Shown here piece by piece: positions 43,605-51,066 of a stretch of DNA of 64,000 nt (positions are counted from its first letter, which is position 1; each line of letters starts with the position of its first letter). This DNA comes from an uncultured Peptostreptococcaceae bacterium (GTDB lineage: Bacteria > Bacillota > Clostridia > Peptostreptococcales > Peptostreptococcaceae). The DNA lies in NCBI GenBank assembly GCA_947072565.1, contig CAMTIM010000040.1, positions 62,001 to 126,000 of the forward strand. Reading direction: 5' to 3'. The notes beneath the pieces are model-generated. The model was not told the origin of the DNA, searched no databases, and was given only the letters and a program-made list of their open reading frames with translations. The position numbers and the translations under genes are program-made.

Positions 43605-44255
43605 ATGGATTTCATTTCAAGTATATTACAAGATTTATTAAATACATTATTCAGTTTCACAGGAGATTTAGGTATAGCTATAGTGCTTATAACTTTAATG
43701 GTAAAGCTACTATTAATGCCACTATCTTTAAAACAAAGGTTTGCTATGAGAAAACAACAAGACTTGGTAGGACAGATGAGCCATATAAAAGAAAAATACA
43801 AAAATAATACTAAGGAACTTGAAAAGCAACTACAAAAACATTCAGCAGAAAGTATGAAAAGTATGCTAGGATGTTCAACACTTATACTACAAATGCCAGT
43901 GGTTTATGCGCTTTATAATACATTTTTAAATATGACACAAGTATCTTCAAGTGCGTTAATTCCGTGGATAAGTAGTTTAAATGTATCTGATAATTTATTT
44001 ATAATACCTTGTATATACGCTTTAACTATGTTAGCACCAAATTTGATAAGCTTTATACCATATTTTAAGGCAAGTACTCAAATAGCATTTAATAAACAAA
44101 TGGCTATAACTACAGTTATAATGAGCTTTATATTAACAGCGAAAACTCCTGTATCAATAGGGCTATACTTTATAACAAGTAGTATGTATTCATTAATTGA
44201 AGATGTTTGTTTTAGAATTTATGTTAAACAGAAAAATAAATTAAGCATTAATTAA
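43605..44255 (+). CDS. YidC/Oxa1-type membrane insertase
   Basis: 216 aa. Five predicted helices with MVKLLLMPLSLKQRFAMRKQQDL in the first cytoplasmic loop and the later LGCSTLILQMPVVYALYNTFL, typical of YidC. It helps membrane proteins fold and insert, with or without SecYEG. Housekeeping yidC lies by rpmH and rnpA; none of these are here, so this is a second copy of the YidC2/SpoIIIJ-YqjG kind, often used under stress. No lipoprotein signal cysteine is seen. AAAGGAG precedes the ATG. Confidence 0.85.
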   Translation: MDFISSILQDLLNTLFSFTGDLGIAIVLITLMVKLLLMPLSLKQRFAMRKQQDLVGQMSHIKEKYKNNTKELEKQLQKHSAESMKSMLGCSTLILQMPVVYALYNTFLNMTQVSSSALIPWISSLNVSDNLFIIPCIYALTMLAPNLISFIPYFKASTQIAFNKQMAITTVIMSFILTAKTPVSIGLYFITSSMYSLIEDVCFRIYVKQKNKLSIN

Positions 44256-44260
44256 TATAT

Positions 44261-44296
44261 AAATCAGCTATCTCATATAATGGATAGCTGATTTTT
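44261..44296 (+). terminator. Intrinsic terminator
   Basis: AAATCAGCTATC pairs with GATAGCTGATTT, followed by TTT. Confidence 0.85.
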
Positions 44297-44313
44297 TAGC
44301 ATATATGCATTTA

Positions 44314-44390
44314 AAACAAATTTCTACAAAGTTAGACATAACGAATAGAATATACTATAGATAATCTATAGAAATTAAGGAGTATAATAT
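44314..44390 (+). repeat. Promoter/leader module, copy 1 of 3
   Basis: Shares long identical stretches (TTTCTACAAA, TATACTATAGATAAT, AAATT-AGGAGTRTRAT) with 49569-49642 and 50468-50514. In all three the module ends at a ribosome site directly before a start codon, so it carries promoter and translation start as one unit. Confidence 0.65.
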
Positions 44391-44531
44391 ATGAAAAATG
44401 AAAATATAAGTTATTTGGGGTTAGGATTATGCTTTGGTGTTGTTTTCGGTTTAGTATTTAAAAATTTAGCTATGGGTTTATCCTTTGGGTTACTTATTGG
44501 GGTAGTATTAGATAGTAATAAAAACAAATAA
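44391..44531 (+). CDS. Very small glycine-rich membrane protein (46 aa)
   Basis: ATG 44391 with AAGGAGT ahead; 46 codons to TAA 44529. Two hydrophobic helices with small-residue patterns: YLGLGLCFGVVFGLVFK and MGLSFGLLIGVVLDS, a glycine-zipper hairpin of the kind found in small DUF proteins of membrane stress units. Expressed from promoter module copy 1. Function unknown. Confidence 0.55.
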   Translation: MKNENISYLGLGLCFGVVFGLVFKNLAMGLSFGLLIGVVLDSNKNK

Positions 44532-44628
44532 AGTTTCTATAGTAGACCATATCTAAAATAAGAACTTAATGGAGAATAAATGATACAAATTAGAAATTGA
44601 TTATATTAGAACTTGGAGGAGACATGAT

Positions 44629-45621
44629 TTGAATAAAGTACAGAAAACTGCCTATGAATTAATACAATCAGATGCAAGGTTTTTATATACATTAACTGAA
44701 ATTGAAAAAAATGCTCAAAATATTAATTGCAATTATATTTGTATGAGTCTACCTTATATCGGACTTTTTACAGACGGTGCAGAGCAATGGTGCAAAAAAA
44801 TTGGATTAAATGCTCCTCATTTTAACTCAACTGAGAAAGTATTTTATACACAATTAAGGCAGGGACACAAGCTTTTTGAAAAAAGTTATGAAGATTATGC
44901 TACTCTGATTTTTGAAAAGTTCACAGAAAGCGAAAATTACTTTTATAGTATACGTAGATTACGTGAAAAGATATTTGGATATTACAATGTAGGTACTGAT
45001 TTGTGTAATGGTGAGTTTTGTGGTAATACAATCTTGTGTTCAATGTATATTCCTATCAACATATTAGAGAATAAAGATATTGGGATGTGGATAAGAGATA
45101 TGAGTATCGTTTCTGGAAAGTTAGCGAGTTCTTTGGGTTGTAAGGAGTTTCCTATATATAGATATAATGATAATCTCATTGTTCAATATAAAGATTACCA
45201 TTTTTATAAAAATTCACCACTAAAGATGAGTGACGAGTTTGGATTTCTACTTTTCTCTATACTTTGCAGTATTAATTATGCAATAGAGTTTATTGAAAAT
45301 TATTTTATAGATGAGATTCCTCAAAAGTTTAAATTTGCATATTTACAGTATTACTATCTTTGTGATTTTATTAAAGAGGTGAACACTCAAAAGAATACTA
45401 ATTTTTATATAGATGATTGTTTATGTGATAGAAATTTCCGTAACTGCCTAGCTCATTATGGTTTGGGGCAGTACATAAGTGAGACTGAAATCATTTCAGG
45501 CGATATGCTAAAAGGATTAACCAATAAAGCTTTTGGAAAAGACTATCTAACTACAAAGGTGGAACTGTATGAAATTCTAAGAAATTTAGTTAAGCAAATA
45601 AGACAAACTATTTTAGTGTAA
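44629..45621 (+). CDS. Unknown protein with HEPN-like RxxxxH motif
   Basis: 330 aa, TTG start with GGAGGAG ahead (the ATG at 44624 runs into a stop at once). Soluble, helical. Near the C-terminus DRNFRNCLAHYGLGQYI has Arg271 and His276 in the R-N-x-x-x-H spacing of HEPN RNase domains, with the helix before it (YYLCDFIKEVNT) in the usual place. HEPN domains are RNases in toxin-antitoxin and phage-defence proteins. No antitoxin (MNT) partner gene is next to it. Calling it HEPN rests on the motif and helices alone. Confidence 0.5.
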   Translation: MNKVQKTAYELIQSDARFLYTLTEIEKNAQNINCNYICMSLPYIGLFTDGAEQWCKKIGLNAPHFNSTEKVFYTQLRQGHKLFEKSYEDYATLIFEKFTESENYFYSIRRLREKIFGYYNVGTDLCNGEFCGNTILCSMYIPINILENKDIGMWIRDMSIVSGKLASSLGCKEFPIYRYNDNLIVQYKDYHFYKNSPLKMSDEFGFLLFSILCSINYAIEFIENYFIDEIPQKFKFAYLQYYYLCDFIKEVNTQKNTNFYIDDCLCDRNFRNCLAHYGLGQYISETEIISGDMLKGLTNKAFGKDYLTTKVELYEILRNLVKQIRQTILV

Positions 45622-45686
45622 TATGTAACAATATTCCTTGTTAGTATATAGTGTAAACGTTATAATCAACTCAACAAATTTCAATT

Positions 45687-45830
45687 TGGATAGTATACTA
45701 AAAAGTGATTTTATTATTGAGAAAGATGATTCAATATCAAGGTTGAAATAAGTTAATGGGATAGAAGTACAAAAATAGTGAATATTATCGCTGATTTTTT
45801 ATTTCTTAGTAGCTGAATGTTTGTACTATA
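45687..45830 (+). pseudogene. Degraded copy of a small membrane-protein gene, copy 1 of 4
   Basis: Matches 53962-54110 (SD region, start and first 25 codons) with many changes: GATTCAATATCAAGGTTG has lost the ATG, and stops follow. Identical blocks such as TAATGGGATAGAAGTACAAA leave no doubt of common origin. Not expressed as a protein. The rest of the gap to 45881 contains only AT-rich sequence. Confidence 0.7.
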
Positions 45831-45880
45831 GATATTATATGTAAAGATAAATCTAAAAAACAATATTTGACTTAAAAGAA

Positions 45881-45939
45881 ATATTCAATAAAACATCTGT
45901 TTTAGTGGACACTTAGTAATTTAAGAATTTTGTTATAAT
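45881..45939 (+). promoter_or_regulatory. Nudix gene promoter with upstream palindrome
   Basis: TTCAATAAAACA-TC-TGTTTTAGTGGA (45884-45909) centred at 45896.5, then TGTTATAAT (45931-45939), an extended -10 box starting 37.5 bp from the centre. The right arm ends at the -35 position. Confidence 0.6.
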
Positions 45940-45989
45940 TAATTTAGTAATAGTGAGAACAAATTAAAATATTAAAAAAGGGGAATTTT

Positions 45990-46445
45990 ATGGGATATGT
46001 AGGAGATTTACGATTATTAATCGGAAATAAAGCTATTAATTTAGTTGCAACAGCCGTAATAGTAGTAAATGAATTAAATGAAATATTGCTTCAGAAACGA
46101 AGTGAGCCTTATGGTTCATGGGGAATACCAGGTGGATTAATAGAGTTAGGTGAATCAACTGAATCAGCTGGAAAAAGAGAAGTATTTGAAGAAACTGGTG
46201 TAGTAGTAGAAGATTTAAAGCTGATAGGTGTATTTTCAGGAGAGGAAGATAATTATATAAAATTACAAAACGGTGATGAATATTATGTAGTACTAGTTGC
46301 TTATTATACTAAGTGTTTTACAGGAACTTTATGCGCAGATGGAGATGAAACACTAGATTGTAGATTTTTTGATATATCACAAATCCCAGATAAGTTATTA
46401 AAAAGACATGAATTAGTTATTAAGAAGTATTTAGAAATAATATGA
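45990..46445 (+). CDS. Nudix hydrolase
   Basis: 151 aa. The Nudix box G49-x5-E55-x7-R63-E64-V-F-E67-E68-T-G70 (read from GGLIELGESTESAGKREVFE) is complete and in the standard place after WGIPGG. Such enzymes hydrolyse nucleoside diphosphates linked to another group, for example oxidised nucleotides, ADP-ribose or CDP-alcohols. Which one is unknown. AAAGGGG precedes the ATG. Single gene under a palindrome-linked promoter. Ends without a strong terminator. Confidence 0.92.
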   Translation: MGYVGDLRLLIGNKAINLVATAVIVVNELNEILLQKRSEPYGSWGIPGGLIELGESTESAGKREVFEETGVVVEDLKLIGVFSGEEDNYIKLQNGDEYYVVLVAYYTKCFTGTLCADGDETLDCRFFDISQIPDKLLKRHELVIKKYLEII

Positions 46446-46488
46446 AATTGCTAATGATAATATATATTTGAAAATTAGTAACTTCATT

Positions 46489-46550
46489 TACTGTTCAATA
46501 AAACATCTGTTTTAGTAGACGCATAGTTAAGTTCTAAGCGGTTCTATAAT
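46489..46550 (+). promoter_or_regulatory. Promoter with upstream palindrome
   Basis: CTGTTCAATAAAACA-TC-TGTTTTAGTAGAC (46491-46520), centre 46506.5; TATAAT at 46545-46550, 38.5 bp from the centre. Confidence 0.55.
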
Positions 46551-46606
46551 TAAGCTTAGAATTATTATAAATTGGAAAAGTTAATATTTTGATATGGGAG
46601 ATAAAA

Positions 46607-47080
46607 ATGAAGACATTAAAGAAATTGATAGTTATAGGCGTAATAGGTGTAGTTTTATTTATATATCCTAAATCATTTAAGGAAACATATAAAGATGTGC
46701 AAGTTTATGAAAATGGTAATAAGGTGAGTACAATTGATATTGAGCTAGACGGGAAAATACATAAATCTAATTTTGTTTGGCAAAGACTCATGTTTAGTGA
46801 AGTGTTAGAAGGAACTGTAACTATAGGTGAAGAAGAATACAATCTACAGCCTTATGATTTATATATGTTCCCAGATGAAGATGGAAATTATACGGATAAA
46901 GGAATATATAGATGTTCATTAGATTCTGATAAACATGATATTTTAGATGATGAATATATTACGCTTAATATAACCCATGATAAAAGTAAAATTTATGTAA
47001 CATTAGGAAATAAAGAATTTATTTATCCATCTAATACAGTTGAGGACTATCAAAATGTAAAGGATAGAATGGATAGGTAA
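46607..47080 (+). CDS. Hypothetical exported or membrane-anchored protein
   Basis: 157 aa from ATG 46607 (GGGAGAT ahead; in-frame ATG 46589 lacks a site). N-terminal hydrophobic segment LIVIGVIGVVLFIY acts as signal or anchor. The rest is beta-rich and acidic (YKDVQVYENGNKVSTIDIELDG, QPYDLYMFPDEDGNY). Looks like a small surface sensor domain; family not known to me. Expressed from a palindrome-linked promoter. Confidence 0.55.
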   Translation: MKTLKKLIVIGVIGVVLFIYPKSFKETYKDVQVYENGNKVSTIDIELDGKIHKSNFVWQRLMFSEVLEGTVTIGEEEYNLQPYDLYMFPDEDGNYTDKGIYRCSLDSDKHDILDDEYITLNITHDKSKIYVTLGNKEFIYPSNTVEDYQNVKDRMDR

Positions 47081-47194
47081 TATATTATAAAATAACGTGA
47101 CTTTTTTATTAGATTATACTTATCTCAATTTACTGATTGATAAATAGAAATTTATAAAAGCTTTAAAAATGTAAGTTGAAAGGAGATGATATTT

Positions 47195-47659
47195 ATGCAA
47201 ATAAAAAGAAGTAAATATCATATTGTGGCAAATCTTATTTGTTTAATATTATTACTGGGAATAATAATATACCTAGGGATAAATTGGAATAACATCCCAG
47301 ATAAGATACCAGGGCACTACAATTCTATGGGGGTAGTAGATAGATGGGGAAATAAAGGAGAATTACTGATTCTTCCTATAGTTGGCTGGATAACGTATCT
47401 AGGAATGACAACCCTAGAACAGTTTCCACAGGCTTGGAATACAGGAGTTACAGTTACAGCAGAAAATAAAGAACGTGTATATTTAATTCTAAAAAATATG
47501 CTTGTTACAGTTAAGCTATTAGTTGTAATAAATTTTGTATATTTAACAATAACTTCAGCGTTAGGCAAGAATTTACCTATATGGTTTCTACCTGTATTTT
47601 TAATTTTAATGTTTGGTTCAATTATATTTTTCACCATAAAATTATTTAGAGCAAAATAA
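47195..47659 (+). CDS. DUF1648-domain membrane protein
   Basis: 154 aa from the second ATG (47195); AAAGGAG ends on the first ATG (47186), too close to use. Membrane helix then NNIPDKIPGHYNSMGVVDRWGNK, the DUF1648 signature (IPxHFNxxGxxD), followed by three more helices. DUF1648 proteins such as SdpI act as immunity or signal proteins for toxic peptides. Here no toxin gene is beside it. Its 3' end abuts a GNAT gene remnant, so the natural terminator was lost. Confidence 0.8.
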   Translation: MQIKRSKYHIVANLICLILLLGIIIYLGINWNNIPDKIPGHYNSMGVVDRWGNKGELLILPIVGWITYLGMTTLEQFPQAWNTGVTVTAENKERVYLILKNMLVTVKLLVVINFVYLTITSALGKNLPIWFLPVFLILMFGSIIFFTIKLFRAK

Positions 47660-47853
47660 ACTCCACTTTCAATGAAAGGTAATGCTAATACGTTTGAGGA
47701 GTTTTTATTTGAATCTAACAATAACTCAAAAGGCATAAATTTGAAAGATGTAATTGTTCCTTAAGCTAATACTATTATTAAAAATGGTGGTATTTTAGAA
47801 AATGAAGTTATAGAGGATGAAAATATAAAACAACGATATTGGATTCAATTATA
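47657..47853 (+). pseudogene. Internally deleted remnant of a GNAT gene (copy of 49643-50155)
   Basis: Nearly identical to 49728-49830 joined to 50064-50155 plus 3' flank (continuing into TAGTTACACCGTAAATTAG on both sides). The 234 bp between CTTCAG repeats at 49827 and 50061 in the intact gene are gone, leaving one altered copy (CTTAAG) at the joint, and a TCA has become TAA there. The 5' start is absent; it begins right at the stop codon of the DUF1648 gene. Confidence 0.85.
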
Positions 47854-47958
47854 AAGAGATAGTTACACCGTAAATTAGAATTTGTAAGACTAACATTTTT
47901 AATTTAGAAGAATTGTATTATTATATAAATTAGACAGAAATTGATAGAAGAGGTGTAT

Positions 47959-48306
47959 ATGAAGAAAATATCAAAAATAATATTTGGAGTTATTTATTCT
48001 ATAGGTACTTGCATTACGTTACTTCTAAGTATTATATATTTATCACGCTCAGATATTATTATTAATCCAGATACAATGCTTCCTTTTGAACTATATGAAC
48101 AAGCGTTTATGTTACTTGTATTTGGATCTATTCCAATGGTAATAGCATGTTATGTAGTGTATAAGGTTTATGAAATTAAAAATAGTGACCATCCTAAAAG
48201 GAATAGGATAATTATATTTGTTCCTGGAATAATTTGTGTGAGTTGTGCGATTTTTATGTTTGGCTTATTGTTTGTTGGAATGATTAACTCATTTATATTA
48301 AATTAG
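47959..48306 (+). CDS. Three-segment membrane protein, unknown function
   Basis: 115 aa from ATG 47959, which has AAGAGGTG ahead; an in-frame upstream start at 47941 lacks a site. Three membrane helices (about 8-26, 48-68, 85-108) with short loops, one rich in Asp and Asn after the first (SRSDIIINPDTML). Lies 50 bp before the VOC gene on the same strand and may be co-transcribed. No family recognised. Confidence 0.55.
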   Translation: MKKISKIIFGVIYSIGTCITLLLSIIYLSRSDIIINPDTMLPFELYEQAFMLLVFGSIPMVIACYVVYKVYEIKNSDHPKRNRIIIFVPGIICVSCAIFMFGLLFVGMINSFILN

Positions 48307-48356
48307 GAAAGTCAAAAAATAAGTTCGATAAATTCCAATTTGTAGAGGTGATATAT

Positions 48357-48749
48357 TTGAAATTTAATAAGTTAATACCTGAATTAACCGTATTTAACAT
48401 AGAACAAACAAGAGATTTTTATTTGAATATTTTAGGATTTAAATTGGAGTATGAAAGGATAGAAGATAGTTTTATTTTTATATCTTTTGAAAACAGCCAA
48501 TTTATGTTTGAACAATTGCATGATGATGGATGGAATATAGGTGAGCTGAAATATCCTTTAGGAAGAGGAATTAACTTTTCTATTAAAGTTAAAGATATTG
48601 ATAGTTTGTATTATAAAGTTACTAGTCATAATGTTACTCTTTTTAGAGAACTAATGATTAGTAATTATAAGCAGGGGAGTAAAATAATTGAACAAAAAGA
48701 ATTTTTACTACAAGATCCCAATGGTTATTTATTAAGATTTACAAATTAA
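48357..48749 (+). CDS. VOC-family (glyoxalase/bleomycin resistance) protein
   Basis: 130 aa from TTG 48357, with AGAGGTG ahead; GTG at 48348 is an alternative. The two beta-alpha-beta-beta-beta units of the VOC fold are clear: LIPELTVFNIEQTRDFYLNILGFKL, SFENSQFMFEQL, INFSIKVKDIDSLYYKV and FLLQDPNGYLLRF. Bleomycin-binding type proteins of this size sequester glycopeptide-like or fosfomycin-like drugs. Metal ligands are partly missing, so a binding role fits. Confidence 0.82.
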   Translation: MKFNKLIPELTVFNIEQTRDFYLNILGFKLEYERIEDSFIFISFENSQFMFEQLHDDGWNIGELKYPLGRGINFSIKVKDIDSLYYKVTSHNVTLFRELMISNYKQGSKIIEQKEFLLQDPNGYLLRFTN

Positions 48750-48787
48750 TTTACACTACCATTCATATCTACAATATTTATTAATAT

Positions 48788-48831
48788 AAATGCCATTAAA
48801 GTTTAATTCAACAACTCTAATGGCATTTTTA
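48788..48831 (+). terminator. Intrinsic terminator of the VOC gene
   Basis: AAATGCCATTA pairs with TAATGGCATTT, then TTT. Confidence 0.8.
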
Positions 48832-49004
48832 AAATCTTATTATTTCTTTATACTAAGTGCTCTTAATAAAAGCTTACTCATAAACGCAGACTCTAGATTA
48901 AATGTTTGAACACTAGCTTCTAGCATTTAATCATCACTAATTTTAAAAAATCTAATAAAGGTTTATTATGTAAATCAAGACATTCTATAAATGGAGGTTG
49001 AGAA

Positions 49005-49616
49005 ATGGAATATATGGGGAATAAGGCGTTTTGGGATGATAAATTCATCAATAGGAAAGATAGTCCACTTAGCGCAGAAAAATCAATAGTTGAAAACAGT
49101 ATGTATTTTAAAGAAGGTTCTATCCTTGATGTAGCTTGTGGAGATGGTCGAAACACTTTATTTTTACTTGAAAATAATTTTAAAGTAACAGGTGTTGATT
49201 TTAGTGCCAAAGCTATTGAGCGTTTAAATATATTTGCTAAAAGAAATAATTATTTAGTGGATACTAAATTAATTGATTTAAGCAAACAAAACTCATTAAA
49301 GGATATTGGTGTGTTTGATAATATATTAATCAATCATTATAGATTAAGCAAGGATCAACTTGATGAGATTGAAAGACATTTATTTGATGATGGAATTTTG
49401 TTTATTTGTGGTTTTGGGCATAAACATAAAGTTGATTGCAAAATTAGAGAGGAAGATTTGATTCAACCTAGTGATTTTGAGAATTTAAAAAAATCATTTG
49501 ATTTAATTAAATATATAGAAAATGAGGATGAAAGAGGTTTTTTCGTTACTTATATTTTTAAGAAAATACATATTTCTACAAAATCAGACACAACAAATAA
49601 CCTATACTATAGATAA
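49005..49616 (+). CDS. Class I SAM-dependent methyltransferase (TehB/thiopurine type)
   Basis: 203 aa. N-terminal FWDDKFINRKDSPLSAEKSIVEN, then SAM motif I SILDVACGDGRNT, motif II VTGVDFS and FDNILINHYRLSKDQLDE. This is the TehB-like or thiopurine methyltransferase group that detoxifies small compounds. The last 15 residues (HISTKSDTTNNLYYR) are encoded by promoter module copy 2, whose ribosome site is used by the GNAT gene at 49643; thus the original end was replaced. GGAGGTTG precedes the ATG. Confidence 0.85.
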   Translation: MEYMGNKAFWDDKFINRKDSPLSAEKSIVENSMYFKEGSILDVACGDGRNTLFLLENNFKVTGVDFSAKAIERLNIFAKRNNYLVDTKLIDLSKQNSLKDIGVFDNILINHYRLSKDQLDEIERHLFDDGILFICGFGHKHKVDCKIREEDLIQPSDFENLKKSFDLIKYIENEDERGFFVTYIFKKIHISTKSDTTNNLYYR

Positions 49617-49642
49617 TAAATATAAATTGAGGAGTGTGATAA
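49569..49642 (+). repeat. Promoter/leader module, copy 2 of 3
   Basis: Same sequence family as 44314-44390 and 50468-50514. It overlaps the 3' end of the methyltransferase gene and ends at GGAGTG before the GNAT start. Confidence 0.7.
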
Positions 49643-50155
49643 ATGAAACTTATTAAATTAACGAGAGATTATAAATGCGAATGGAAAAGCTTAATTGGTG
49701 AATTTGAAAAGAATAATGAAAAATTAACTCCACTTTCAATGAAAGGTAACGCTAATACATTTGAAGATTTTTTGATTGAATCTAACAATAACTCAAAAGG
49801 TATAAATTTGAAAGATGGAATTGTTCCTTCAGATGTTTACTTTTTGGTTGATGATAACTCAAAATATTTAATAGGTGCAATAGATATTAGGCATTATCTT
49901 AATAAATATTTATTACAATATGGTGGGAATATTGGTTATGGGATTAGAGCGAGCGAACGGAAAAAAGGATATGCAACACAAATGTTAGCTTTGGCTTTAG
50001 AAAAATGTAAAGAAATAGGCATATCTAGAGTTTTGATTACTTGTTTTAAAAGTAATATTGCTTCAGCTAATACTATTATTAAAAATGGTGGTATTTTAGA
50101 AAATGAAGTTATAGAGGATGAAAATATAAAACAGCGATATTGGATTCAATTATAA
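49643..50155 (+). CDS. GNAT-family acetyltransferase
   Basis: 170 aa. YFLVDDNSKYLIGAIDIRHYLN, IGYGIRASERKKGYATQMLALAL (acetyl-CoA site RKKGYA) and SRVLITCFKSNIASANTIIKNGG, the pattern of clostridial GNATs with predicted small-amine substrates. Promoter and ribosome site come from module copy 2. A decayed duplicate with an internal deletion is at 47657-47853, so this gene has moved or been copied recently. Confidence 0.88.
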   Translation: MKLIKLTRDYKCEWKSLIGEFEKNNEKLTPLSMKGNANTFEDFLIESNNNSKGINLKDGIVPSDVYFLVDDNSKYLIGAIDIRHYLNKYLLQYGGNIGYGIRASERKKGYATQMLALALEKCKEIGISRVLITCFKSNIASANTIIKNGGILENEVIEDENIKQRYWIQL

Positions 50156-50202
50156 AGATATAGTTACACCGTAAATTAGAATTTGTAGAGGAGGTAATCT
50201 AA

Positions 50203-50385
50203 GTGTCTAGAAATAGAAAAAATGTGCGTGGTATTATAGTTTGTATATTATTAATTTGCACAGCATATTTGGTATATTCTATAGTATCAAACCCATTAGG
50301 TGAACATGAGATTATACTTGCTCTTGCTGTTACCGTAGGCTTCATTTCACTTGGAATTAATAATAGTAGTAGAAAAGGTAAATGA
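50203..50385 (+). CDS. Small two-helix membrane protein (60 aa)
   Basis: GTG start at 50203 with GAGGAGG 9 bases upstream. Basic N-terminus (SRNRKNVRG) then a hydrophobic hairpin IIVCILLICTAYLVYSIVSN and EIILALAVTVGFISLG. Function unknown. It follows the GNAT gene by 47 bp, so a shared transcript is likely. Confidence 0.55.
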   Translation: MSRNRKNVRGIIVCILLICTAYLVYSIVSNPLGEHEIILALAVTVGFISLGINNSSRKGK

Positions 50386-50404
50386 CACAGTTGGGAAATT
50401 ATTC

Positions 50405-50475
50405 GAGTAGATTAAAAAGTGATTATATCATTGCAAAAGGGGATTCAATATGAAAATTGAAATAAGTGAATAGCC
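50405..50475 (+). pseudogene. 5' fragment of a small membrane-protein gene, copy 2 of 4
   Basis: Includes the ribosome site region and first codons (GGGGATTCAATATGAAAATTGAAATAAG, split here as GGGGATTCAATATG and AAAATTGAAATAAGTGAAT), same as 53995-54035, then switches into promoter module copy 3 at TAGCCTATACTA. Truncated after about seven codons. Confidence 0.75.
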
Positions 50476-50514
50476 TATACTATAGATAATAAATATAAAT
50501 TAAGGAGTGTAATT
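50468..50514 (+). repeat. Promoter/leader module, copy 3 of 3
   Basis: Shares TATACTATAGATAATAAATA and TAAGGAGTGT with copy 2, with only a few changes. Drives the lipoprotein gene at 50515. Confidence 0.7.
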
Positions 50515-51024
50515 ATGAAAATTAATAGTAAAATAACTGGTTTAGCATTATGTGCTATATTATCAATGAGCTTGATGGGGTGTTCAAACAAAACAAATTC
50601 TACATCTAAAGAAGATTCTAGCAAGAAAGAAACTACTACAAAACAAGAAACTGTAGCTAAAAAAGATATACCAGAAGGACTTAGTGTAGAATTAGGAAAT
50701 GGGACAATAGTACTATCAACAGAAGGCGGAACTTCTAAAGATGGGAATGTTCCAGTTTTATTTGCTGATAAAGATTTAATGATGAGCCAAATAGGGCTAG
50801 ATGCAGAAACTTTTGATGGAAGTAAATTATCATACATATATGTAGACGGGATGCTTAATGCAAAAGAACAACTTGGGGAAATGACTCAAATAACTTTAAC
50901 ATTAGAAAAGGATGCGTTAAAAGAAGGAATTCATAAGGTTGAAGTTGTTCAATATGAAAATGATGATTCAAAAGGAAATGCTATAACTTATAAGACTGCA
51001 AGTTATGAGATTAAAGCTAAATAA
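50515..51024 (+). CDS. Lipoprotein, unknown function
   Basis: 169 aa. Lipoprotein signal with lipobox LMGC (Cys23) and a Ser/Thr/Lys-rich linker (NSTSKEDSSKKETTTKQE). The folded part is beta-rich (LSVELGNGTIVLSTEGG, LSYIYVDGMLNAKEQLG, GIHKVEVVQYENDD). AAGGAGTG precedes the ATG. It lies 42 bp before msrA on the same strand, which suggests co-transcription and maybe a surface protein connected with oxidative stress. Confidence 0.65.
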   Translation: MKINSKITGLALCAILSMSLMGCSNKTNSTSKEDSSKKETTTKQETVAKKDIPEGLSVELGNGTIVLSTEGGTSKDGNVPVLFADKDLMMSQIGLDAETFDGSKLSYIYVDGMLNAKEQLGEMTQITLTLEKDALKEGIHKVEVVQYENDDSKGNAITYKTASYEIKAK

Positions 51025-51066
51025 TAGTTTTTGGAATAAACCTTAGATATAGAGGAGAAAGAATAT

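Noticed and set aside
48840-48926. 28-aa leftward frame (MLEASVQTFNLESAFMSKLL)
   Set aside because: No ribosome site and too short; may be chance.
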